Below the pieces are notes generated by a model that saw only the letters and a list, made by a program, of their open reading frames with translations, did not search any database and was not told the DNA's origin. From Larix sibirica (taxonomy: Eukaryota > Streptophyta > Pinopsida > Pinales > Pinaceae), in NCBI GenBank assembly GCA_004151065.3, contig NWUY0300016736.1, positions 44,441-66,743 of the forward strand: 22,303 nt of DNA, in the 5' to 3' direction. Both the position numbers and the translations under genes were made by a program. Positions 1 to 9,171 of the stretch are shown in pieces (the stretch's first letter is position 1; each line of letters starts with the position of its first letter).

Positions 1-89
1 TTTGCATGCACATCACATTCACGAATTGTTACTAGGAAGCTCATAACTCCTAGTAAGTGTCCTTTTGCACTAGCTAGTGTGAATAACCT

Positions 90-690
90 AGCTACAAATA
101 CTTAGACATTTTTCACATAAAATGTTTGTTAAAAAGGTGTCAAAGAAACTTAAACATCTTGCACACAAGATGTTTGTTAAAATGTCTCAAAGACATATGG
201 TTGAATGAAGTTTAAAATTTTCCTTTTGGAACTTCCGATAGCTCACTTCATAGTATGGTAGTCAACTCATATGAGCTCTTTTGTTAGTTGAAAAGAATTT
301 GAACTCCTTGCTTGGATTCCATTTGATGACTTGCTCCTGCTTTTTTTTTAGTTGTTTCAAGAATTCATATATTGATGGAAATGTACTTCCAGTCTTTGCA
401 CATAAGGTGTTTGAAAAAATGTGTCTAAAGACCCTTAAACCTTTGCATTCCAAGTGTTTGAAAAAATATGTCAAAGAGGGATTGTGAGAATACATACAAC
501 GTGTTTTCCAAAGTGTGTCTAAGAGCTATTGCTAGGATTCTCATGACATGTTTGATGAAACGTCACAAAGAAATATCATTACATGATATGCCAAAAACTG
601 GATTTTCTAGAATTTTCGGCAGCTGTGGAAACTTTGTGGAATTTTCGGTAGCTACGGAAAATTATGTAACATAATGAGCTATGTTTGTAC
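90..690 (+). pseudogene. Pentatricopeptide-repeat (PPR) protein relic
   Basis: PPR proteins are organellar RNA-binding proteins made of about 31-36-residue repeats. Several eroded pieces look like the plant form of the repeat. Positions 161-205 read AHKMFVKMSQRHMVE before a stop, close to the typical A-(R/H)-x-(V/L)-F-D-x-M-x-x-R-(D/N)-V-V-S-W core. Positions 371-420 read NSYIDGN...AHKVFEKM, like the NSLIDMYAKCG...A-K-VF-KM stretch. Positions 548-582 read FDETSQRNIIT with the expected Trp codon changed to TGA, followed by GFSR...GSCG...VEF, like the end of one repeat and the start of the next. The F-x-K-M cores near 122, 407 and 501 lie about 94-95 nt apart or at three times that distance, fitting a 31-residue period. 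Each core also has a weaker second copy 47-48 nt downstream, which is unusual. Stops and frameshifts are numerous, so it cannot be functional. The family is likely but not certain. Confidence 0.6.
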
Positions 691-699
691 ATGGGAATC

Positions 700-1180
700 T
701 TGTAGCCTGTGTTTCCCAAGTTTAAAAGGTAATGGAGTTACCTGTAGTGTGAATTGGTTTCCAAGGCTAATGAAAAATCGAGATTGTCAGGAAATTGGTT
801 CAAACCTTAGTGCCGAGAAATGTTGGAAGGGCAATGTTAATCCTTTATAAGCATTGAATTAGTTGACAGACAATATGAAGAGTGTTGTGTGTGCACTTTC
901 TTATACTTTTAGTTTTGTTTATTTAGAAGAAGTTTTATGCACAGTTAACCATGTAAAGGGGGTTGTTAATGCCCTTATACCTATGAACATGCTTAAATAT
1001 CATTTAAGGTTTTTTTGTTTATGTAACAATGGCCTTTCATTATGCCCTTAGAAATTGTGCATTTAGACTTATTATGCACATTAATTTAAAAAAAAAACGG
1101 GTGTGTTTTTTAGTCCAATAACGTAAGGGTACGTTACATCCAACACTAGGCTTCCCAATGTCCAACAGCTTACAATGCTA
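700..1180. other. Gap without recognised gene
   Basis: I recognise no gene here. The stretch is AT-rich with a short A-run near 1088-1097. A perfect 7-bp inverted repeat with a 4-nt loop lies at 1119-1136 (taacgta/tacgtta). The word aatgccctta near 970 recurs in near-identical form near 1041. Short frames are open by chance only. Confidence 0.4.
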
Positions 1181-1308
1181 GTAGAATTTCATTTATTGCA
1201 TGGGTTGCTTGGAATTCTCTTCGTGTTCATATTCCTTTGAACTTCCGGTTGTCTTGGGGAATTTTTCTTGTCATTCTTCCCACCAAAGTAACATGTATTA
1301 GAGTGCCA

Positions 1309-1350
1309 ACACTCATCAACCTTATGTCCTTTATTCTTGCAGTAGAAACA
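1309..1350 (-). other. CCHC zinc-knuckle motif
   Basis: The minus strand reads CFYCKNKGHKVDEC, an exact C-x2-C-x4-H-x4-C zinc-knuckle pattern. A degenerate second knuckle may follow: WHSNTCYFGG resembles the start of another C-x2-C loop with the second Cys lost to Gly. In Gag proteins this motif binds the element's RNA. Confidence 0.8.
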
Positions 1351-1626
1351 AACCAAAGATGCCTTGGCATAACTTTAATTTATGCTTGTGCTCGTCAACT
1401 TGCTTGCTTGGTCCCCAAGTATGGGTGCAATTTTGTATGGCGGAAACATCCCTTGGTTGCCCTCATTCAAGCTTTTACAAGCATGTTGTAGTGGTGTCTT
1501 GCTACTCCATTTTTTCTTGTCTTTTCTTCAATCAAATGGCATCTTCTTTGGTTTTTTGTGCCTTGACAAGGGTAATCTTGGTGGTCGTAATAAATGAATT
1601 GCATTCACTCACTTCCTCTTGTCCAC

Positions 1627-1770
1627 TGAAACCCAAGCCTTCATGCATGACTCTATGTCCCACTACAATGGGCTTATAATCCCTTAATGGATTAGCTTAC
1701 CTAGACCTTGGTCATCGTAGCCCATTTGTCTCACAAGTTTGGAACAAACACCTCTATCATGCTTTTCAAA
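1627..1770 (-). other. G-patch domain remnant
   Basis: The minus strand reads FEKHDRGVCSKLVRQMGY, then DDQGLGK, a TAA stop, GIISP, then after a 1-nt frame change PIVV...HEGLGFSGQ. This follows the canonical G-patch order: FEKHT-x-GIG-x-KLL-x-KMGY, a GxGLG(R/K) turn, QGI-x-P(I/L), and a terminal (M/L)G(F/Y). The pre-patch FEKH segment is the kind found in the TFIP11/STIP family and in G-patches carried by retroelements. Each block is in the expected order and spacing. Confidence 0.75.
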
Positions 1771-1989
1771 TCACCAAAGGGATCTTTTAAAACATATTGA
1801 GAAAGGTTCTTGGAGGGTGAGCTTACCATGATTTTCTCGTTCATGGTGATGGATTCTCAATTAGCAATAGAAGGTGCTTCCTTGGTCTCGTAGACAACTA
1901 CCTGTAGCTTCCCCAATGGCTCCTCCTTCATTGACCATCCTTGGTACAATTGAGCCATCATCAATGTGAGCCTTTCTTCTTGCCAATCT

Positions 1990-2330
1990 TAAAATCTCCA
2001 ACCACTGGAGCTTTACCTCTACTTTCTAGTGATCAAAATAGGGAATAGAAGTCATGGGTGCTTTCCCTTTATCAAGAAAGCTCTTGAGCTTCAATGTTTA
2101 GTCAAAAAAATATTGAGAAATAACTGATCCTAAAGTTACCAATGGGTGCAATATGATGGAGATATTAGTGAGAATATAAAGAAGAAATAAGCATTTAAAC
2201 ATTTTACAAACTCTCATCAACTCCAAGCTCAGGATTAGGCCACTCTTACATTAATGCTCGTGTGCAATATAGAAGCCCTTTATACCTTAATCGTTGTACA
2301 TGTAGGAAGTAATGGAGTAAATATCTAAAT
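1990..2330. other. Gap without recognised gene
   Basis: This is AT-rich sequence upstream (on the minus strand) of the G-patch/knuckle relic. It may hold further decayed parts of the same ORF, but no conserved motif is visible. Confidence 0.35.
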
Positions 2331-2331
2331 T

Positions 2332-2405
2332 AGATTTAGAATTTCAAATCCTTCTTACTTGTCAAATGAGATTTGGAATTTCAAATCCTTCTTGCTTTTC
2401 AAATG
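2332..2405. repeat. 37-bp tandem duplication, two copies
   Basis: Two adjacent copies, 2332-2368 and 2369-2405, differ at only three positions. Both contain the words gaatttcaaatccttctt and tcaaatg. Nothing suggests function; it looks like a local duplication. Confidence 0.85.
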
Positions 2406-2682
2406 AAAATTTATGAGTGTTTATATATTTTCAATATCATTTATATAAATCCATAGAGTGTAAATTTTCTTAACAAAATCTTTATTTGTGTGTAAAGTGT
2501 GATAGGTATCCATTATACCAAATTTATTTAGAACTTGAACTTAGTCTCTTCATTTATGCCATACCATTGAGATGGACAAATCACTACCAAGATGAAACTC
2601 GATGGATCCTATTACACATTTCTACCTTGTAATAATAAAAAGCATTGTGAATTAATAAATCTCAAAATTTTCCCCTAGGCTG

Positions 2683-2694
2683 TAGATCAATTGG
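2683..2694 (+). promoter_or_regulatory. Pol III A box of the SINE
   Basis: The sequence tagatcaattgg resembles the TRGCNNAGYNGG A-box consensus and sits about 57 nt upstream of the B box, a tRNA-like spacing. Confidence 0.55.
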
Positions 2695-2739
2695 CAACTG
2701 TACATTCGTTAAGGCATGCAGGATGTTAAGCACGTCGTT

Positions 2740-2750
2740 GGTTCAAACCT
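2740..2750 (+). promoter_or_regulatory. Pol III B box of the SINE
   Basis: The sequence ggttcaaacct matches the GGTTCRANNCC B-box consensus except at its last base. With the A box it supports a tRNA ancestry. Confidence 0.65.
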
Positions 2751-2900
2751 CATTGCAGCCTTGAGGGTGTGTTGTGGGGCAGGCGTACTCTCCTAGAGGT
2801 TATAGTGGTAGCGGTCAGAATCGACCCCCTGTCACGCGAGTACGAAACCGGCCCGTTGTCGATCCCTCCAGTCAAAAACAAAAAAAAAATCTCAAATTTT

Positions 2901-3460
2901 ATATTTTTTTGTCAAGAAAGTCAATAAGAGTTTTGCAAATATTAATTAAATATTAATAATGTGTACAATTATAAAGTTATAAACATGATAAACATAGAAT
3001 ACGAGTGTATCAAATTACACCGCAACAACTCAGGAAATAAAGAAGACAAGAATCCCCAATTGTTTGAGATTGTTTTCTACTATTCCATAAAATAGAAGAG
3101 AGTTACTTTATCTTAAATGATAATGATCTCAAAAATATGGAGTAAAGGTCGAAGATATGGAGTAAAGGTGTTGATAACCAAATGACAATGGCTTGGCTTC
3201 CTGGGATTAGAGTCCAAGCTATGAAATAGTAGCTTGAGATTGAAATATTTGAGGATTGGTCCTCAACTTTATTACGTCGAAGACATTCTATCTATGAGAA
3301 ATTGGTTCTTGACACTGTAGCTAGATTCATCGTCTATCAAGCGAATGGAATCCCACCATGTGTATCTTTGCCTTCACGCCAAATTCTCCACGGTTTCGTC
3401 TTCCATCGGCAAGTGTTTGTCTTTTCTGTCAAATTCTCTTTTCCGCCAAATTCACCAAGG
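2901..3460. other. Gap without recognised gene
   Basis: This is AT-rich DNA with no recognisable coding relic. A 15-bp word (atatggagtaaaggt) occurs twice, 20 nt apart, at 3135 and 3155. Near 3379 and 3444 two related segments begin cgccaaattc, hinting at a further diverged local duplication. Confidence 0.4.
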
Positions 3461-3464
3461 TTCG

Positions 3465-3534
3465 ATCAATAAATCCCCCTTGTGGTTTTATCAGCTTCAA
3501 TCAATAAATCCCCCTTGTGGTTTTATCTGCAATC
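3465..3534. repeat. 35-bp tandem duplication, two copies
   Basis: Copies at 3465-3499 and 3500-3534 are identical over the first 28 bases (atcaataaatccccctt and beyond) and differ only at the end, so the duplication looks recent compared with its surroundings. Confidence 0.88.
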
Positions 3535-3891
3535 GAGAAGAGCACTAATAACCTCCTCCGGGTACTACATATTTACCGACACTTACAATTTTTTTTCCAA
3601 AATCAGGGGACGGTCTCCTCAATAACTCAAAACAAAAGGGAGTTATCAGCTCGTTTAAAAGGGAAGTTTTATGGTCATCTTTCTAGGGGTTTTTAAAAAA
3701 TTTCCATTCCATTTTTCCACTTCAAGTCAACCAATTTTCACACTCCCTCGAGTTTTTGAATATTACCTATTAACTCACAGTGGGGATGTTAATGAGAAAA
3801 ACAATTAAAAATCTAAGATAATTGCGTTATAGAACCTGGATCATTGTCTCGAATGATGGTATTAGGGACAAAGAATGGGACAGAGTGAGCC
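3535..3891. other. Gap upstream of a possible spliced relic
   Basis: No coding relic is recognised. The stretch is mixed AT-rich DNA. If the exon pair at 3892-4375 is real, this would be its 5' flank, but no clear TATA box or start site stands out. Confidence 0.3.
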
Positions 3892-4375
3892 ATGAATGGC
3901 CTAGGGGTAGTGGCATTGTCAACGAAGAGAGGGAGAAACATATGAGACTGGGGAATACTAATCTTCGGTGTTATCGAAGCTGCTGCCACAACCTATGCGG
4001 TAATTTATCTCTGATTTTTCTTCTTCCACTGAATTGTTAATTCGATGTCGAAAAGAATCCATGGCTTCTTGTTTATAGAATTCTTTTAGGTTTATAAGCA
4101 AGTTCTATATAACTGAACTGTTTAGTTACAACTGAATTTTAGCGAGAATTTTCATGGTTTATTTTGGCTTGCACTCTTCAATTTTGGTTTAGTTTGTTCG
4201 GCTTAAAGACATCGTACAATCACGGATCTGAACTCCTTTTGTTGGTTGTGATATAGTTCGCTTTTTAAATGCTTCAATATGGAAGATAAAGGGAGCTCAT
4301 GTATTTTGAATTCTGGCAGGATGGTAGCATTTCTTTATCAGAAAGAACTCCAATTTTCGACATCTATCTCTGAGC
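3892..4375 (+). pseudogene. Possible two-exon relic of an unrecognised gene
   Basis: From an ATG at 3892 one frame runs to 3999 with a single TGA (3943-3945). It ends with a hydrophobic stretch, ILIFGVIEAAATTYA. It stops at a good donor (gcg|gtaatt at 4000). A T-rich candidate intron of 320 bp follows, closing at tctggcag (4312-4319). The same frame continues in phase 0 as DGSISLSERTPIFDIYL to a stop. Matching phase and plausible plant splice sites are the evidence. The product is not recognised and the small size makes chance a real possibility. It could be part of a larger spliced gene whose other exons are too eroded to see. Confidence 0.25.
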
Positions 4376-5400
4376 TCTTTTGAGACTTCATTTTTTTTAC
4401 ATGCTGGGATTCATCTATATCCAGGCTCTTATTTTTGGTCTTGGGAGCATTATACAGTATTTTTCCTATTATCGACACAATAATATTGAAACCTTGTTAT
4501 TTGATATTTTTCAAGGTCTATTTATTTTCTTTTTATCGGTATTTATATTAAGAACCTTGTTATTTAATATTTTTACATGTCTTATTTTGCGGAGAGACTT
4601 GGTTTTTTCAGCTTCTCCTTTCTCTGTTATAGACTTCAGATGAGCTTGGAACTATCTAGGTTTTTTGGATCTTGATTTTATTTCGGATCTCAATGTCTGT
4701 GGCTTTGTCTTCAGTCATGGGTTGTGGTATGTTCTGCAGGTTCTCATGCTATGTATTGGAACATATATTTTTATACTTTCATAATTAAAAGTACGGTTTT
4801 TTTCTTGTGTGAAAAAAAAGGAGCTTATGTTGATGATTTGTATTTGGTTTTATATATGCAAAAGGAATTTTTCCATTAGTAAAGCCACTTAAATTTTATT
4901 TTTCACATGGTTCCTTGCTGTTGTAGGTTAGAATTGGGGAGAACTAAACAAGGTGGAGTAAATTCTTTGTTAAGTGGGCATTGATAAGATCAAAAAAGAG
5001 AAGAAGAGAATGGGTTTTCGTGGAATTCCTTCAAAGTTAGAGTTGGAACCTTTGAGATTTTTAAGTATATAACTTTTGTTAACTACATAAATGATCAATA
5101 AGGATCATTTTTTCTTATAAATAAATCCATGGCTAAACATTAAAAATAAGGAATTCAAATATGGTTATGTTGGAGAAATAGAGTTAAAAGAGTGAGGAAT
5201 ACAATGATCCCAGTGAGTTTATTTCTTTTTTTTCTCACCATGGTTGTTTGTTTTCTTTCAAACTGAGCATTCACAATGGAAAATAATGTTCAACTCGTTA
5301 AAGATTCGTATCGAATCTAAACGAAGGTTAAAAGGACCCTCCTAAGGAGAAGACTAGAGCTTGTTTAATGTTTTTATATCCATCATGCATAGATACTAGA
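4376..5400. other. T-rich gap with a diverged direct repeat
   Basis: No gene is recognised. A diverged direct repeat of about 36 nt starts at 4490 and 4553 (shared word aaccttgttattt, spacing 63). Frames here are Phe/Leu/Ile-rich because of T richness and do not look coding. An intron-like acceptor (gctgttgtag, ending at 4926) precedes a purine-rich stretch, but I cannot link it to an exon. Confidence 0.35.
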
Positions 5401-5404
5401 GAAT

Positions 5405-5623
5405 ATGGTAATGGATTGTATTGATGTCCATTCTACAATTTCATTGTCCAATCATAATAGGGTAATTGATTACACCGATGTCCCCATAGCTTTGATGACC
5501 GACAAGGATAAGTTTTTTCTATTTACAAGTACAAAAACCCCATACCAAATAACCATTGGTATTGTTCCACTTGCTCATTTTTTTGTGTGTATTGAGAAAT
5601 GTTATTTGATGTGTGTGTCAACG
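5405..5623 (+). other. Unassigned 72-codon ORF with an internal repeat
   Basis: An ATG-started frame of 72 codons contains two related segments 54 nt (18 codons) apart, reading VMDCIDV and VIDYTDV. No family is recognised, there is no splice or promoter support, and the flanks are non-coding. It is listed only because the repeat is in frame; chance is the simplest explanation. Confidence 0.15.
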
Positions 5624-5999
5624 TGAGTGATTGTCCCAAGTCAACTTCCACACAAAATGAAACAAATGAAGACACCCAAACTGAGTGATCACCCTTAAAA
5701 TGATTCTTCCAGTTTGCTATGTTGCCTTACCATTTTTGGATTTTTAATTATTTGATTTTTATGTATTTTTGGAATGAGGTTTATTGTGTGAAAAATTACA
5801 GAATTGAAATAAATGTAGTTGAGATACAAGTACAAGCAACATAATTAATGGAGCTGCTCATAAATTGAAATATACAAAGGAACAATTTAATGAATTACAT
5901 GATTCTTCACCACAAATTTTGCGTGATTGTATTATATTATATATCTGCCAAAAATAAACTTGAAATTTGGAATATGCAATCCTCCTCTCAAGTTTCTCT
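5624..5999. other. Gap without recognised gene
   Basis: This is AT-rich sequence with no motif, repeat or coding relic that I can support. Confidence 0.35.
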
Positions 6000-7250
6000 T
6001 GCCCAAAAATTCATAAAAATGTTCTTAGAATTGATTCAAAGAAGATGTCTATTTTCTTCCATGAGCTTGAAAATAGCTTTGCCAAAGACTTGAGCTCTAG
6101 CAATTCCAACAATGACTTTGGTGGTGGAAGTGATTCAGTCAGTGTCAACCATTTTAGTTTCAATTACAACTTGGTCATCATCAATCTTCATTTGAGTAAT
6201 TTGGTGATGACCTTCCTCATTATATCGAACTTAAATCTTTCAAGAGCCATTGAGGGGTCTTCATCATCTATACTTGTTGGAAAATCCCAAAGTAGATCCT
6301 CAAATCGGGATCTCACTGATGTGTTGTCGGTTGTTTCACCTATTAATCCCAAGTTTGTTGGTCATTGGCCACCTGTCAAATATACTCTATGTAATGCTTA
6401 TGCTACTATTGATTTCCAGTTGCTTGATTCCCAATAGTTTCAATGTCATGGGCTTGATGAATCGATACCCATACTTCTATCACTAAGGATTCCTTTGGGT
6501 ATATTTCCCCTTTGTCTTCTTTACTAGTCTGATGGCCATCCGATGTACTCACCTCCTTCTCTATCTGTAACATTTGATTTTCTTTCAAGTTAGTGGACGA
6601 AGTCTCCAGATCTGAATATCCCATCAGATCCTAAACAAATCTCACTCACCTTTTCTTTCTCTGCAGCGCCTTGCTTACATTCCTGCACTCTGTGAAATTC
6701 GGCGGCCCACTTGTGTACTGCCTCATCGATACAATATTGATGACAAGAAGGCCAAGTAAGGCCCTGCTACTTGAAGAGATTGAATATTTTTTTTGTTTGG
6801 TTGTAGATTTCAAATGTTCCTAGCTGCAATTTGTAAAAATCCATCTCATCCTCCTGTTCTAATGCTACATTGAAATCTATCAAAGTGAAACCCCAACCAT
6901 AAGAGGATATGTTAGGAATAATGCTTTCTTACACTATTTCAACTTGACATTGCCCCAATCTTTGGCATTTAGTATGTTATTTCCATGATCACCAAACTGA
7001 CCAGGATATGCTTAGGCAGGATGTGTGGGCCCAAAGTAAATAATATGGATAAGCTCAACGGAAAGAACGAGGTCAAGGGAACACCGGTGAAGTGAATTAA
7101 TTTACCTCCATAAGAAGGGAATGGACTACGTTCTAAGAAATTCAAATTTGCTACCATTATTTCATGATGGTATATGAGCTCAATCCAATGTTCATGCAGG
7201 TATAAAATATACACCTTGTACAATAGTTGGTGGTAGAGAAGCTCTGGTAG
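6000..7250 (-). pseudogene. Unrecognised broken coding relic
   Basis: The minus strand keeps several long protein-like stretches in shifting frames. Around 6900-6775 it reads GWGFTLIDFNVALEQEDEM and continues to NLFK. After a single TAG the same frame goes on (6772-6615) through DEAVHKWAAEFHRVQECK and a Lys/Glu-rich segment to a stop. Around 6330-6200 it reads FEDLLWDFPTSIDDEDPSM followed by an amphipathic helix-like stretch (ALERFKFDIMRKVITKLL). Around 6180-6030 another frame reads ITSTTKVIVGIARAQVFGKA. Charged, balanced residues differ from the Phe/Ile/Leu bias of chance frames in this DNA. I recognise no domain. A retroelement Gag or a host gene fragment are both possible, and the boundaries are approximate. 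Confidence 0.35.
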
Positions 7251-7498
7251 ACATTGGTTGAATGTTTCTTATCTCATGGAAAAATTCAATCTTGAACTCA
7301 CCAATGGCATATCGATTGCACAAGGTCGAATGAGAAGTGAAGCCTAGTTCATAGGTTATGAAACTTTTGTAGCCAAGATGGGTGCAATCTTCAAAAATTA
7401 TATGTTACCTTCTGCAAGCATTCAAAATGATGGCTACAATTATAGAACAGAGCAGGCAATACATCGTGCTCGATTATGGAATAGTGCTTCACTTTGTA

Positions 7499-7653
7499 AT
7501 CACACAAACAAGAGCGTTGGAACCTTTGAGCTCTTCAACAATAATCTTATCAAATACAACAAAAAGTGGTTGCCTTTCCATTGTAGTTATTGCAGCTTCT
7601 GGAGATCTTTCCAAAACAAAACATTTCCAGCACTATTCAACCTGTATCGTCAG
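7499..7653 (+). pseudogene. Glucose-6-phosphate dehydrogenase first-exon relic
   Basis: G6PD catalyses the first step of the oxidative pentose-phosphate pathway, making NADPH. Positions 7568-7618 read GCLSIVVIAASGDLSKT; after a 1-nt deletion, 7621-7653 read TFPALFNLYRQ. Together these match the N-terminal nucleotide-binding strand-turn-helix of plant cytosolic G6PD, with the signature GASGDLAKKK and TFPALF. The first Gly of the fingerprint is Ala here. The preceding 60 nt (Ser/Asn/Thr-rich, from LEPLSS) fits the poorly conserved N-terminal tail. The match ends at cag|gtatgtt, a strong splice donor, so the copy came from genomic DNA and not from mRNA. No downstream exon is visible. Frameshift and truncation make it non-functional. 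The family call is firm; the exact start is not. Confidence 0.85.
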
Positions 7654-8290
7654 GTATGTTCTATTTATAAAAAAAAAAAAATCAGATAATTTCTTATCTA
7701 TGTTTAGAAGGTGACAAGTATGCTTAGAAACTGCAGCATATCCATGGGGATCTTCAAAACTTTTATGCATTCATCTAGTCCAATGCCGACTTTTAAAAGA
7801 AAGTTAAGCTAGAACTAGTCCCTAGCTCGTAGCTTTACCTTTATGTTTTTTCAATCTATAGTGTTCTGGCATGAACCTGAAATATTAGCTAGGGTAAAGT
7901 CACACAAAATAATCCCTGCTATAATTGCTTGTTCTTTCAATGAGGCTACTTTATTGTCAAGTGTTTTTGTTCCAGTACTGGGCTTTGGGGCATAGGATTG
8001 CAACCTCGAGGAATTGTTATTTTATGTTGAAGTTTCAAATAAAACTTAATACACTATAATTGATTTGTTCGAGGAAAGTAAAAGATCTTCATTTGAGACC
8101 ATGCTAGATAACTCTTCAAAACTTAGCGATAGGCCTTTGATACATGAAAGTGACCTTATACGAATATTGAAATGTGATACTATAAAGAAGAGTAAGCATA
8201 TTTATCTGAGTTGGAATTGGAACAAATGTGGTGATAGTTTTTTGGGGTTTTCTAGAAATTGTGCATTTTTTCTGTTTTTTATATAGAAAA
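7654..8290. other. Gap after the G6PD exon
   Basis: It begins with the former intron donor and an A-run (7671-7681). I searched for the next G6PD exon (GFL...HIFGYAR region) by eye and did not find it. A frame at 8065-8283 (EESKRSSFETMLDNSS and on) is open but unrecognised. Confidence 0.4.
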
Positions 8291-8374
8291 ATGGGTGAGT
8301 TTGACTCGATCAAATGTAGTCAAACTTGTAATTAATTGCAACTTAAACTTTGAATTGTGATTAATCATAAGTTA

Positions 8375-8392
8375 GACTTGGTCAACCAAGTC
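8375..8392. repeat. Perfect 8-bp inverted repeat
   Basis: The arms gacttggt and accaagtc flank a 2-nt centre. It lies within the W-box-rich segment and could be a binding-site palindrome or a remnant of a transposon end. Confidence 0.6.
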
Positions 8393-8410
8393 AAACTTGG
8401 TCAGCCCAAC

Positions 8411-8500
8411 TTGGAAAAAATCATTTACCACCTGACCATACTTAAATTCATGAATTTGGAAAAAATCATTTACCATTTGACCATAGTCAAACTCATGAAT
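8411..8500. repeat. 45-bp tandem duplication, two copies
   Basis: Copies 8411-8455 and 8456-8500 share ttggaaaaaatcatttacca and end in tcatgaat. A handful of substitutions separate them. Confidence 0.85.
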
Positions 8501-8901
8501 TGGAGAGTTTGACTCATGAGTCTTGTTACACTACTATTAAAGGGCTTGGATTAGAAAATTATTCCAAAATCATGACTTCTAATTAGTAATATATTAATAA
8601 GATGTCTTGGTTAGGTGTACAACATGCTTTGTCCCTAAAGCCAAAAACTCATACAGTAGAGATTGGTATTGAAAAACTGTTAAAATAATTGAAAAGATGC
8701 ATTTCTATCCCAATATAAGTGAAGTTGCTTAGAATGTTTTACCTCCTTCAAAACATCATTCGTATTAAGAACCTAAATTTTAAATTATCATAAGAGAACC
8801 AAATTCTTAAATTCTATTATGTTGAGTGATTCTGGATTGGCATCTCATTTATTTTCTTTGTTCTTGACAAGCAGCTTCCTATCATCGATGTGCAGCAAGC
8901 A

Positions 8902-8971
8902 TGCCCTTCCCCAGTCTGAAATATTTCAATGTTGTGTGCCCTTCCCCGGTTTGGGAATATTTCAATGCTCT
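8902..8971. repeat. 35-bp tandem duplication inside the H+-ATPase relic
   Basis: Copies 8902-8936 and 8937-8971 both begin tgcccttcccc and contain atatttcaatg. They follow directly after the block matching the start of M5, in what would be an intron or eroded exon. Confidence 0.85.
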
Positions 8972-9171
8972 GTAGTTGAATCGGAACACTCAAGGAAAAT
9001 CCCCTTGGCTAGAAGTTGTGAATGGGGTGTATAGTCCTCCATGTCTTCTAGGACTTGTGCCTAATCCATCCAAAAGATTTATCTTGGGAGATTTGAAACT
9101 TGATTGGGTTATCCAACATCCTTGCATTACCATCTAACCAAGCCCAATTGACATCTCATTTCATTGTGTTG

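Larger units (their letters stand above)
1195..1990 (-). pseudogene. Decayed gag-like ORF with G-patch and CCHC zinc knuckle
   Basis: Read on the minus strand, this stretch carries a G-patch domain (1770 down to about 1627), a linker beginning KTPLQHACKSLNEG, and a CCHC zinc knuckle (1350-1309) followed by a Lys/Arg/Pro/Asn-rich tail that ends in a stop near 1195. Both domains bind nucleic acid. CCHC knuckles are typical of retroelement Gag, and G-patches occur in some retroelement polyproteins and in splicing factors. At least one frameshift and several stops break the frame: within the G-patch, after the Lys/Glu-rich stretch near 1530, and just before the knuckle. Upstream (1990-1780) the frame is open only in pieces and I recognise nothing there. 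No reverse transcriptase, integrase or LTR was found next to it. The retroelement origin is therefore inference from the knuckle and context; a host G-patch/knuckle protein is the alternative. Confidence 0.6.
2672..2886 (+). mobile_element. tRNA-derived SINE insertion
   Basis: This is a short element of about 215 bp with an internal pol III promoter (A box 2683-2694, B box 2740-2750), a CpG-richer body and an A-rich tail (2876-2888). It is bounded by a near-perfect direct repeat: aaatctcaaaatttt at 2657-2671 and aaatctcaaatttt at 2887-2900, the expected target-site duplication of a LINE-mobilised insertion. The body differs sharply in base composition from the AT-rich flanks. I cannot place it in a named SINE family. 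Apart from a one-base length difference the duplication is intact, so the insertion is not among the oldest features here. Confidence 0.72.
8301..8513. promoter_or_regulatory. Cluster of TTGAC (W-box core) sites
   Basis: Seven TTGAC/GTCAA cores occur in 213 bp: 8301, 8319, 8381, 8390, 8477, 8486 and 8509. TTGAC is the core bound by plant WRKY factors. Part of the density comes from the 45-bp duplication and from the palindrome at 8375-8392. There is no nearby intact gene to regulate, so function is doubtful. Confidence 0.3.

Noticed and set aside
5967-6434. The longest plus-strand frame (156 codons).
   Set aside because: Ser/Leu/Asn-rich with no motif; the minus strand of the same stretch has more protein-like composition, so this looks like its shadow.
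7430-7530. A frame reading RQYIVLDYGIVLHFVITQTR resembles the core of Iojap/ribosomal silencing factors.
   Set aside because: The similarity covers about 20 residues, flanking residues do not continue the family, and the segment overlaps the variable N-terminal part expected for the G6PD exon.
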